This document shows positions 9,161-17,487 of a stretch of DNA of 64,000 nt, one piece after another. The stretch is from Flammeovirgaceae bacterium UBA2338. GTDB taxonomy: Bacteria; Bacteroidota; Bacteroidia; Cytophagales; Cyclobacteriaceae. The position numbers were made by a program, and so were the translations under genes. Each line of letters starts with the position of its first letter. Position 1 is the stretch's first letter. The notes below the pieces were generated by a model. That model saw only the letters and a list, made by a program, of their open reading frames with translations. It did no database searches and was not told where the DNA came from. The stretch is taken from contig DDUM01000031.1 of the NCBI GenBank assembly GCA_002344795.1, positions 1 through 64,000 of the forward strand, written 5' to 3'.

Positions 9161-9189
9161 TAAGAAAGGAGGATACAACCACCAATTGA

Positions 9190-9205
9190 TGTTCCACGTG
9201 AAACC
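9190..9205. other. parS-like site 2
   Basis: TGTTCCACGTGAAACC matches the parS consensus TGTTNCACGTGAAACA at all but the last base. It lies 13 bases before the mnmG start and 45 bases (start to start) after the first site. Two close matches in one 78-base gap make chance unlikely. Confidence 0.7.
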
Positions 9206-9217
9206 TTAAAGAATAGT

Positions 9218-11080
9218 ATGTTTCAAGAGTACGATGTAATAGTAGTAGGGGGAGGCCATGCCGGATGTGAAGCCGCAGCAGCAGCAGCCAATATGGGATC
9301 CAAAGTTCTACTGGTAACTATGAATATGACCACAATTGGTCAAATGTCTTGCAACCCAGCAATGGGAGGAGTGGCTAAAGGGCAAATTGTTAGAGAAATA
9401 GATGCACTTGGGGGTTATTCAGGAATAGTATCCGATAGATCAATGATTCAGTTTAGGATGCTGAACAGGTCCAAAGGTCCTGCAATGTGGAGCCCAAGAA
9501 CACAAAATGATAGAATGAGGTTTGCTGAAGAATGGAGAGCCATGCTGGAACAAACCCCCAATATCGACTTCTGGCAGGAAATGGTTTCCGGCCTGATCGT
9601 TAAGGAGGGCAAAGTAACAGGTGTGAAGACCTCATTAGGCCTTGAGATCAAATCCAAAGCTGTAGTACTTACCAATGGCACCTTCCTGAACGGGTTGATC
9701 CACATCGGTGAAAAGAACTTTGGGGGAGGAAGAACCGGGGAAAAAGCGGCAACCGGGCTGACAGAACAATTAACACAATTGGGATTCGAATCCGGAAGGA
9801 TGAAAACAGGAACGCCACCGAGGGTAGATGGCAGATCCCTGGATTATTCCAAAATGGAAGAACAGGCAGGAGATGAACAACCCGGCAAGTTTTCCTATTC
9901 AAACACTAAGCCATTAAAAAAACAATTGAGCTGTTGGATCACTTACACCAATGGAGATGTACATGAGGAACTGGCAAAAGGATTTGACAAGTCTCCCATG
10001 TTCCAGGGACGTATTCAGGGATTAGGTCCCCGGTATTGTCCATCAATAGAAGACAAAATCAATCGGTTTGCAGATAAAGACAGGCACCAAATATTTGTGG
10101 AGCCAGAAGGTTGGAATACGGTAGAAATATATGTGAATGGCTTTTCAACATCATTGCCAGAAGATATACAGTATAAAGCCCTTACTAAAATACCTGGTTT
10201 CGAAAAAGCCAAAATGTTTAGGCCGGGATACGCAATAGAATATGATTACTTCCCGCCTACGCAATTAAAACGATCCTTAGAGACACAACTAATTGATAAT
10301 CTGTACTTTGCGGGTCAAATCAACGGCACCACAGGCTACGAAGAGGCCGCTTGCCAGGGTCTTATGGCGGGTATCAACGCACACAATAAGATCAATGAAA
10401 AGGAGCCACTCGTGCTCAAAAGGTCTGAGGCTTACATTGGTGTGCTCATTGATGACCTGATCAACAAAGGTACAATTGAGCCTTACCGGATGTTTACCTC
10501 CAGGGCAGAATACAGAATTCTGCTTCGTCAGGATAATGCAGATCTACGCCTTACGGAAATAGGCCACCAGATTGGGTTGGCAGATGATCAACGCCTTCAA
10601 AAAGTATTGGAGAAAAAGGAAAAGGTGAATGAGCTGATCAAAGATCTCGAAAAACTAAAGCTGGATCCTACGGCTGTCAACGAAAACCTTACAGCTCTAA
10701 AGTCTGCCGTGATAAGAGAAAGGGTACCCGTTGTTAATTTTCTGAAGCGCCCGGAAATTGGAATGCAAGAATTAAAAAGAGTGCATGCCACCATCAACGA
10801 CTCTGTCTCCGCTTTTGCTCCCGAGGTACAAGAACAAGCGGAAATTCAGGTAAAGTATGTAACCTACATCGACAGAGAACAAAAGCTGGCTCACAAGATT
10901 GAAGGATTGGAACACTACAAAATAAAACCGGACTTTGATTACGACAGGGTGAAGGCGCTATCTTCGGAATCAAGGGAAAAACTAAAAAAAATAAAACCAG
11001 AAACACTCGGCCAGGCCTCGCGCATAAGTGGTGTCAACCCTGCCGACATATCGGTTCTTACTATCTACCTCGGCAAGTAG
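9218..11080 (+). CDS. mnmG: tRNA uridine-5-carboxymethylaminomethyl modification enzyme MnmG (GidA)
   Basis: 620 residues, full length. The FAD-binding Rossmann motif GGGHAGCEAAAAAA is at 11-24, followed by the signature SCNPAMGGVAKGQIVREID at about 47. The interior contains the TGTPPRVDGRS and INGTTGYEEAACQGL segments. The C-terminal helical domain (about 550-620, ending ISGVNPADISVLTIYL) is the MnmE-binding part. With MnmE it installs the cmnm5 group on wobble uridine of several tRNAs. The gene is often near the origin of replication in bacteria, consistent with the parS-like sites immediately upstream. The next gene begins 3 bases after the stop. Confidence 0.97.
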   Translation: MFQEYDVIVVGGGHAGCEAAAAAANMGSKVLLVTMNMTTIGQMSCNPAMGGVAKGQIVREIDALGGYSGIVSDRSMIQFRMLNRSKGPAMWSPRTQNDRMRFAEEWRAMLEQTPNIDFWQEMVSGLIVKEGKVTGVKTSLGLEIKSKAVVLTNGTFLNGLIHIGEKNFGGGRTGEKAATGLTEQLTQLGFESGRMKTGTPPRVDGRSLDYSKMEEQAGDEQPGKFSYSNTKPLKKQLSCWITYTNGDVHEELAKGFDKSPMFQGRIQGLGPRYCPSIEDKINRFADKDRHQIFVEPEGWNTVEIYVNGFSTSLPEDIQYKALTKIPGFEKAKMFRPGYAIEYDYFPPTQLKRSLETQLIDNLYFAGQINGTTGYEEAACQGLMAGINAHNKINEKEPLVLKRSEAYIGVLIDDLINKGTIEPYRMFTSRAEYRILLRQDNADLRLTEIGHQIGLADDQRLQKVLEKKEKVNELIKDLEKLKLDPTAVNENLTALKSAVIRERVPVVNFLKRPEIGMQELKRVHATINDSVSAFAPEVQEQAEIQVKYVTYIDREQKLAHKIEGLEHYKIKPDFDYDRVKALSSESREKLKKIKPETLGQASRISGVNPADISVLTIYLGK

Positions 11081-11083
11081 TTC

Positions 11084-11986
11084 ATGCAAACAGAGGTGGT
11101 AAAATTTTGTCCGGTTTGTCAAGGCTCTTCTTTTGTTAATGAAATGGAATGCAAGGACTACACCCACAGTCATCAGCATTTCAATATTCAGCGATGTGAA
11201 GATTGCCAATTATTACTCACGAACCCGAGACCTGATCAAACCACTATCGGAAATTATTACAAGTCGAAAGAATACATTTCACATACCGGAGAAACCCATT
11301 CTCTGTTGGATTGGATTTACTTGAGGGCAAGAAACTTTACCTTAAGGTGGAAAAGGAACATAATCAGTTCAAGAAAAACCAAAGGCATAATACTGGATTA
11401 TGGTTGTGGCACGGGTGAGTTCATTACTACCATGGCCAGCAACAATTGGGAATCTTTTGGAGTAGAACCTTCCGATGAGGCCAGAAAAAAAGTAGAGACA
11501 AAATCGAAAGCCAAAAATCTATCGGTATTTAAAAAGTTAGACGATCTTCCTGAAAAAAAGTTTGATGTCATTACGTTATGGCATGTATTGGAGCATGTTC
11601 CTCATCCTGATCAACTCATTCAGCATCTAAAGGAAAAACTCACTGAGGGTGGACTCATTTTTGTAGCAGTACCCAACCATAAATCATATGATGCAGAGTG
11701 TTATAAAAATCATTGGGCAGCTTACGATGTCCCCAGGCATTTTTGGCATTTTGCACCAGACCAAATGGCTGCACTATTTACCAATAACAATCTGAACCTT
11801 AAGGAAACACTACCCATGAAGCTGGATGCCTATTATGTTTCTTTGCTTAGCGAAAAGTACAAGAACAACTCAAAGCATAATTGGGTTACCCCCATTAAGG
11901 CACTATTGAAAGGACTGCAATCAAATGCAAAAGCGAGAAAAACATTAAATTATTCAAGCCTTATATATATTGCAGGTCATGCGTAG
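11084..11986 (+). CDS. Class I SAM-dependent methyltransferase with N-terminal zinc ribbon
   Basis: 300 residues. A zinc-ribbon-like module is formed by CPVC (C9, C12) and CEDC (C38, C41), followed by TNPRP. The methyltransferase core has motif I LDYGCGTGEF at about 104-113, an acidic loop and the HVLEHVPHPD post-motif typical of the Methyltransf_23 group. Its C-terminal part (NYKNHWAAYDVPRHFWHF-like) is also typical of this group, whose members often act on sugars or lipids. The substrate is unknown. It follows mnmG by 3 bases and overlaps the next gene by 8 bases, so the three are probably one transcript. Confidence 0.85.
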   Translation: MQTEVVKFCPVCQGSSFVNEMECKDYTHSHQHFNIQRCEDCQLLLTNPRPDQTTIGNYYKSKEYISHTGETHSLLDWIYLRARNFTLRWKRNIISSRKTKGIILDYGCGTGEFITTMASNNWESFGVEPSDEARKKVETKSKAKNLSVFKKLDDLPEKKFDVITLWHVLEHVPHPDQLIQHLKEKLTEGGLIFVAVPNHKSYDAECYKNHWAAYDVPRHFWHFAPDQMAALFTNNNLNLKETLPMKLDAYYVSLLSEKYKNNSKHNWVTPIKALLKGLQSNAKARKTLNYSSLIYIAGHA

Positions 11987-13691
11987 TACCTCAGTAAGTA
12001 TACTTCTTTCATTTTATATTCTGCTATTATGGAGCTGCGCCAATCAGACCACTCCAATGGGCGGGCCCAAAGATGAAACACCTCCTTCACTTATCAAATC
12101 CACCCCCACTCATAAACAAAGAAACTTTAAAGGAAAAGAAATAGAGTTGGTTTTTGATGAGGCTATTAACCTCAACAATCCAAATGAAGAAATACTCATT
12201 TCTCCCAGGTCAGATCAAAAGATAGAATTCAAAGTCAAAAAAAATACAGTAACGCTCTCTCCGGAAAAAGGGTGGAATGAAAATACCACCTACTCCATTG
12301 CATTCAGGGAGGGCATACGGGATATTACTGAAAACAACGCTCCAAAAAATCTTAAGCTTGCTTTTAGTACCGGACCACTCATCGACTCAATGGTTGTGAA
12401 GGGAAGAGTTAAAATGGCACTGAACACAAAGATTCCTGAAAAAATAACGGTTGCGCTTTACGAATCTGACACTTTCAACATATTCGAGCATTCACCAAGT
12501 TACTTTACACTTATTAACGATAAGGGTACATACAGCCTTGAGAATATTAAGAGCGGAAACTATTATCTCTATGCATTTCAAGACAACAACAAAAATCTAA
12601 AAGTAGAAAGCAGAACAGAAAAATTTGGTTTCCTAAAAGACAAAATTGAACTAACAGGACCTATCGATTCATTGACCATCCCTCTGATCAATATGGACAT
12701 GCGTCCGCTTTCCATCAACAACATCAGAAATACAGGAATCCTGACAAGAATCAAATTCAATAAAAGCATAATCCATTTCGACATCAAAGCAGAAACAAAC
12801 GAAGAATTGGTTAATTCCTTTGGTGACGACCAAACGGAGATTACCATCTATAACCCAGAGGTTATCAATGACAGTTTAAAAATAGTACTCAACTCAGTGG
12901 ACAGCATAGGATCAATCATTGATACCATCTTCTACATTAAACCCATCAAGAGCAACTCCATTCCTAGCGATTTTACTGTCTCGGCTGAGAACATAAAATA
13001 CAATTTGAGTACCAACACCCTGACTCAAAACCTAAGATTCTCCAAGCCTATAAAAGCAATTAATACTGACAGTATTTTCGTACAACTGGATTCTCTCACT
13101 CACATACCGATTGCTATCCATGATTTTTCATATGATACGGTCCATAAAAAATTAATACTTTCAAAACACTTACCTTCTGATTCATTATTCAGACCACCAA
13201 CATTATCCCCACCAAACAATCAGTCGGAAGTAAAAAGAATTAAAGGTCAACCCGGGCCTCCATCAAGACCTATCCCACAACAAGCTCAACCAGAATTGAT
13301 ATTCACAAAAGGGGCGATAATAAGTCAGGAATCAGATACACTTAAAGCCCAAAAATTCCCTATCACTGAGACAAAAAAAGCTTCAACGGGTACATTGCTC
13401 ATAGAAGTACAAACCAAAAAAACGGATTTCATTATCCAGCTAACTACCTCTCAGGGAGAAGTTATAGAAGAAATAAAAAATCTCACAAAATATTCATTTC
13501 AATACATAAAGCCAGGTAATTATACAATCAGAGCAATCATCGATAGTAACCAAAATGGTATTTGGGATCCAGGTAATTTCTTCAAAAAAGAAGAACCAGA
13601 AATGATTTGGTTTTATAAAACACAGGACAAGAAGCACGACTTCCCCATCAGAGCCAATTGGGAGCTAGGTCCATTATTGTTGATATTCTAA
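11979..13691 (+). CDS. Ig-like domain-containing lipoprotein (Big_5 type)
   Basis: 570 residues from the ATG at 11979; a TTG nine bases earlier is less likely because the ATG begins a normal lipoprotein signal (MRSTSVSILLSFYILLLWSC, Cys20). The mature N-terminus has the TPMGGPKDETPPSL motif that I associate with a widespread Bacteroidota lipoprotein family. The first 100 mature residues form a bacterial Ig-like (Big_5) domain with VFDEAINL, and the middle and end resemble repeated beta sandwiches including a carboxypeptidase-regulatory-like PGNYTIRAIIDSNQNGIWD segment. Function is unknown; it is expected on the periplasmic or outer face of the outer membrane. It ends at the AT-rich gap proposed as an origin region. 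Confidence 0.8.
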   Translation: MRSTSVSILLSFYILLLWSCANQTTPMGGPKDETPPSLIKSTPTHKQRNFKGKEIELVFDEAINLNNPNEEILISPRSDQKIEFKVKKNTVTLSPEKGWNENTTYSIAFREGIRDITENNAPKNLKLAFSTGPLIDSMVVKGRVKMALNTKIPEKITVALYESDTFNIFEHSPSYFTLINDKGTYSLENIKSGNYYLYAFQDNNKNLKVESRTEKFGFLKDKIELTGPIDSLTIPLINMDMRPLSINNIRNTGILTRIKFNKSIIHFDIKAETNEELVNSFGDDQTEITIYNPEVINDSLKIVLNSVDSIGSIIDTIFYIKPIKSNSIPSDFTVSAENIKYNLSTNTLTQNLRFSKPIKAINTDSIFVQLDSLTHIPIAIHDFSYDTVHKKLILSKHLPSDSLFRPPTLSPPNNQSEVKRIKGQPGPPSRPIPQQAQPELIFTKGAIISQESDTLKAQKFPITETKKASTGTLLIEVQTKKTDFIIQLTTSQGEVIEEIKNLTKYSFQYIKPGNYTIRAIIDSNQNGIWDPGNFFKKEEPEMIWFYKTQDKKHDFPIRANWELGPLLLIF

Positions 13692-13955
13692 AATCTTTGT
13701 GGAATACTCACCCAAATTGGAGGGCAAAAGTGATACGCTTCAATAATCCTCTTATATATGATATTTCTCGTTGATAACTCTCATCAAACTATATTCATAC
13801 ACACTTCGTTTATTTGTAGATAGTCACAATCCACATTTACTTAAATTGTGGAGTTATATACTTTTCATAACATTTAGATAAAATAAAGAGGTTTTCTATA
13901 CAGTAATCATCCACAAGTTAAACCCACTCATTTCCAACTCCAGACTTATCCACAA
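13692..13955. other. Candidate replication-origin region: AT-rich gap with DnaA boxes
   Basis: This 264-base gap has no gene and is strongly AT-rich (for example 13741-13770 and 13856-13900). It contains one perfect DnaA box TTATCCACA (13946-13954), a one-mismatch box TCATCCACA (13907-13915) and weaker boxes CAATCCACA (13827-13835), TGTGGAATA (13698-13706, reverse) and TGTGGAGTT (13847-13855, reverse). The core CCACA/TGTGG thus occurs five times in both orientations. parS-like sites lie 4.5 kb upstream. It could instead be an ordinary promoter region; dnaA itself is not in the window. Confidence 0.45.
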
Positions 13956-15860
13956 ATGCACAGCCCTTATAGTAGTTATTTAAAATATATATTTAATAGT
14001 ATAACATTAGCATGTGTTCTTTGTGCACTACCTCTTTTTCATTCACAGGCACAAAACCGACAAGAGATTCAAATTGCCAGTGAATACGTTGTAAAAGGCG
14101 AAAAGGACAAAGCGCTGAAAGTTTACGATGATTTGGCGCGGGATTTTGTCAACATTCCATTAATACACAATGATTATCTCAACCTAATGTTGGATCTTGG
14201 CAAGTATAAAGATGCCGAAAATTATGTCGAGAAGCTTATTCGAAAGGTTGATAACCGGATTAATTACCACCTTGATCTTGGTCTGGTCTACATCAAAAGC
14301 GGAGAGGTGCAGAAGGCTGAAAAACAATTCAAAAGCATTATCAAATCCAATGCAAACGATATTTACCGCATTAAATCCATTTCTGATTATCTCGCTTCTC
14401 AGCGGCTTACCGACTATGCGGTTATGGCCATGCAGGAAGCCCGGAACGTACATGCCAACAATTCACTTTTCACCCTCGAACTGGCCAACCTTTACCGGTT
14501 ACAGGGAAACCGTGATGCCATGGTGGAAGAGTATCTCAATTATGTTACCCAAACACCGGGAAATATTAATTATGTAAAAAATCTGCTCCAGATCCTGCTT
14601 ACCCGACCCGAGGAGATGGAAGCACTGGAGCGACTGCTCTACGAAAAAGTGCAAAAAAACCCGAACTCTGAAGTGTATGCCGATTTGCTGATTTGGGTCA
14701 ACCTTCAACAAAAAAATTTCTACGGAGCTTTTATTCAATCGCGAGCTTACGACAAGCGATTCAAAAACGAATCATCAAAAACACTGGAGATCGCGAACAT
14801 TGCACTGAGCAATGAAGACTTTGAAAATGCGGACAAGGGCTTTTCATATGTAGTAAAAGAATATGCTAATACGGATAATTACCTTCCTGCCCGGCTGGGT
14901 CAGATCAGAGCACGAGAGGCCAAAGTAAAAAAAGGCTATCCTGTAAAAAAAGATTCTGTTCGTTACCTCATAGCAGAATATGAATCCTTCACCAATAGTT
15001 ATCCGGAAAACCCTAATTCATATGAAGCAATTTTGAACCAGGCTCTACTTTATGGTTATCTCCTGGATGAAAAAGATGCTGCCATTGACAAACTGAATGT
15101 GCTTATTGAAAATCCACGTGTTGCCCCCTACATCAAAGCAAAGGCAAAATTGGAAATGGGCGACATTTATATGCTCAAAGAAGAGCCGTGGGAATCTACC
15201 TTATTGTACTCACAGGTAGAACGGTCACAGCGCGAAACACCAATTGGGTATGAAGCCAAATTGCGCAATGCAAAACTATCTTATTATAAAGGAGATTTTG
15301 CTTTGGCACAGGAGCATTTGGATATATTAAAAGAAGCGACCACCAGAGAAATTGCCAACGATGCTATGGACTTGAGCATACGCATAAAAGAGAATACCAC
15401 TTTTGATAGTGTGGGTACAGCATTGAAAGAATATGCCGCTATTGAATTGCTGCTTTATCAAAATAAAGTAGATACGGCATTGATGAGAATGGCAAGTTTA
15501 AAAAGTGGAATTATGCCATCCAATACTGCAGCGGATAGTACAACTTCAAAAATAGCGAACACCACAATATTGGATGATGTGTATTGGCTCGAAGCGCAAC
15601 TTCGATTGAAACGCGGAGAATTTGATTTGGCTTATGACTTGCTGCAAAAAATCATTGATGAATACGGAGACGATATTTTAGCAGACGATGCTTTTTTTAC
15701 GCAAGGCGATATACTTGAAAACTATAAAAATGAAAAAGACCTGGCGATGGAAATCTATCGGGAGTTTTTGAATCGTTTTCCCGGAAGCGTGTATGCAGCG
15801 GAAGCAAGAAAGCGATACAGACAACTGCGGGGCGATTTTGATAACCTACCCGTTCAATAA
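13956..15860 (+). CDS. Secreted tetratricopeptide-repeat protein
   Basis: 634 residues. The N-terminus is a signal peptide (about 1-32, core FNSITLACVLCALPLF, cleavage after SQA). The mature protein consists of helical repeats of about 34 residues throughout: KAEKQFKSIIKSNANDIYRI, YKDAENYVEKLIRK, GDFALAQEHLDIL and GEFDLAYDLLQKIIDEYGDD are visible TPR units, and the end resembles an outer-membrane assembly lipoprotein-like TPR (DILADDAFFTQGDILE, YREFLNRFPGSVYAAEARKRYRQL). It is probably a periplasmic scaffold. The perfect DnaA box ends two bases before this ATG, and no other ATG lies close, so the start is reasonably sure. Confidence 0.82.
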   Translation: MHSPYSSYLKYIFNSITLACVLCALPLFHSQAQNRQEIQIASEYVVKGEKDKALKVYDDLARDFVNIPLIHNDYLNLMLDLGKYKDAENYVEKLIRKVDNRINYHLDLGLVYIKSGEVQKAEKQFKSIIKSNANDIYRIKSISDYLASQRLTDYAVMAMQEARNVHANNSLFTLELANLYRLQGNRDAMVEEYLNYVTQTPGNINYVKNLLQILLTRPEEMEALERLLYEKVQKNPNSEVYADLLIWVNLQQKNFYGAFIQSRAYDKRFKNESSKTLEIANIALSNEDFENADKGFSYVVKEYANTDNYLPARLGQIRAREAKVKKGYPVKKDSVRYLIAEYESFTNSYPENPNSYEAILNQALLYGYLLDEKDAAIDKLNVLIENPRVAPYIKAKAKLEMGDIYMLKEEPWESTLLYSQVERSQRETPIGYEAKLRNAKLSYYKGDFALAQEHLDILKEATTREIANDAMDLSIRIKENTTFDSVGTALKEYAAIELLLYQNKVDTALMRMASLKSGIMPSNTAADSTTSKIANTTILDDVYWLEAQLRLKRGEFDLAYDLLQKIIDEYGDDILADDAFFTQGDILENYKNEKDLAMEIYREFLNRFPGSVYAAEARKRYRQLRGDFDNLPVQ

Positions 15861-15946
15861 AGCCAATCTGACTTTTAACTTCTCAATTAAATATCCCTTG
15901 AGCACCTAGCGGTTTCTTATTACATTTATCAATTAAGATATTGGCT

Positions 15947-16036
15947 ATGGTTGCTTTAAGAGGATTATTACTTAAGAGTCTTGTTATCATTTTATTTGTG
16001 GGACTATTGGTTACCACCAGATGGTTTGTGTTTTAA
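15947..16036 (+). CDS. Possible 29-aa single-span membrane microprotein
   Basis: A short frame MVALRGLLLKSLVIILF... of 29 codons encodes one hydrophobic helix with basic residues on both sides (Arg5, Lys10, Arg25). It lies in the 289-base gap between the TPR and amidohydrolase genes. There is no independent evidence of translation, and short hydrophobic frames arise by chance in T-rich sequence. Confidence 0.2.
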   Translation: MVALRGLLLKSLVIILFVGLLVTTRWFVF

Positions 16037-16102
16037 GCTGGGTGATTTCTAATCGGTATTTGCAAAAAATCGCAAAGGGCTCTGTTCGGTTTAATTTCAA
16101 GC

Positions 16103-16110
16103 TAACTTTG
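16103..16110 (+). promoter_or_regulatory. Possible -7 promoter element before the amidohydrolase gene
   Basis: TAACTTTG exactly fits the Bacteroidota TAnnTTTG box and lies 39 bases before the ATG at 16150. No good TTG -33 element is present at the expected distance, so the call is tentative. Confidence 0.3.
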
Positions 16111-16149
16111 AGAACGTATATTTACCTTTTGAGCAAATTCTACAACGAC

Positions 16150-17484
16150 ATGAGAAAACTAATCATTCTACTTTGTTTCATAACGAGCTATACCTCCTGG
16201 GCACAAACCAATGTGAAAGCATTAGTGGGAGGCACATTGATTGATGGCTTTGGCAGCACTCCACTTCAAAACAGTGTGATCATTATTGAAGGCGAGCGCA
16301 TCAAAAAAGTGGGGCGCATGGGTGAAGTAGAAATTCCAAAAGGAGCTGAAATTATTTCCACAGAAGGAATGAGCGTAATGCCCGGTCTGTGGGACATGCA
16401 CACGCACCTTATGTTGAATGGACACAGTGACTATACCCATTGGGACAAAACATACAAACCACCGATTTTAGAAAAGGTGATCATGCCGTCTTCGGCACAT
16501 CAGTTGTTAATGGCCGGTGTGACGAGCGCGCGCGATCTGGGCGCTCCATTGGAAGCAAGTATTAATGTACGCGATAGAATTAACAGAGGGGAAATCCCCG
16601 GACCAACGATGTACATGTCAGGACCTTTTATTCAACACAAACCTTATCCGGGAACTGAAGATTTCCGTTGGGGGGTGAACGGAGAGGCAGATGCAAGGAA
16701 TAAAATAAAGAAATTGGCCAAGGCAGGAGTTGATTTTATCAAACTGATTGATCAGGATGAAATGACCATGGAAGAAGTAAATGCGGTTGTTGATGAAGCG
16801 CATAAAAATAATTTGAAAGTAGTGGGCCACTCTCATCGGCCTGAAGAAATAAGAAGAGGCATGAAAGCAGGTGTTGACTGTTTTGAACACACTGGTCTTT
16901 CTTCTGCTCCGGAATATCCGGAAGACATCATGGATATGATCAAGGAACGAACTGCCCAAATGAATTTGGGTCCATTGTTTTGGACACCCACCGTAGAAGT
17001 GCTTTACAACTACAACTACATCCGCGATAACCCCGAACAATTGGATAACGACTCCTGGCATTTAGATCTGCCAGATTCTATTATTCAAGACATCAAAGGT
17101 TCTATCCAGCAACCGGGTCAGCTTCCGTATTTTCAACTTAATCCCATTCGTAAACCAACACTGGAACGAAAAATGAAACAATTGAAAGATGCAGGAGTTG
17201 TTTTGTTGATCGGTACGGACAGTGGAGTGCCATTGAAATTTCATAGCCAAAGTACCTGGAATGAATTGGATGTGTGGGTAAACGAATTTGGGTTGGATCC
17301 CATATACACTTTGCGTGCTGCCAGTTATTGGCCTTCTGTGTTAATGGGAGTGGATAAAGATTATGGTACGGTATCAGCTGGAAAATATGCCGACATCATT
17401 GCTGTAAAGGGAGACGTACTGCGTTACATCAGTTTGCTTCAGGATGTGGACATGGTGATCAAGCACGGGAAAAGATATAAATAA
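16150..17484 (+). CDS. Secreted amidohydrolase family protein
   Basis: 444 residues from the ATG at 16150, chosen because it starts a clean signal peptide (MRKLIILLCFITSYTSWAQ); the frame is open further upstream but encodes no plausible leader. The TIM-barrel metal-dependent hydrolase motifs are in order: MPGLWDMHTHL (first two metal ligands, about residue 85), VVGHSHR, CFEHTG and LLIGTDSGVPLKFH with the catalytic Asp. Relatives act on imidazolonepropionate-like or dipeptide (Xaa-Pro) substrates; the actual substrate is unknown. It is followed after 3 bases by an M20 peptidase and then a thioesterase, forming a short operon. Confidence 0.85.
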   Translation: MRKLIILLCFITSYTSWAQTNVKALVGGTLIDGFGSTPLQNSVIIIEGERIKKVGRMGEVEIPKGAEIISTEGMSVMPGLWDMHTHLMLNGHSDYTHWDKTYKPPILEKVIMPSSAHQLLMAGVTSARDLGAPLEASINVRDRINRGEIPGPTMYMSGPFIQHKPYPGTEDFRWGVNGEADARNKIKKLAKAGVDFIKLIDQDEMTMEEVNAVVDEAHKNNLKVVGHSHRPEEIRRGMKAGVDCFEHTGLSSAPEYPEDIMDMIKERTAQMNLGPLFWTPTVEVLYNYNYIRDNPEQLDNDSWHLDLPDSIIQDIKGSIQQPGQLPYFQLNPIRKPTLERKMKQLKDAGVVLLIGTDSGVPLKFHSQSTWNELDVWVNEFGLDPIYTLRAASYWPSVLMGVDKDYGTVSAGKYADIIAVKGDVLRYISLLQDVDMVIKHGKRYK

Positions 17485-17487
17485 CAG

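Noticed and set aside
15108..15125. CCACGTG within the TPR gene as a parS candidate
   Set aside because: Flanks do not match; coding sequence.
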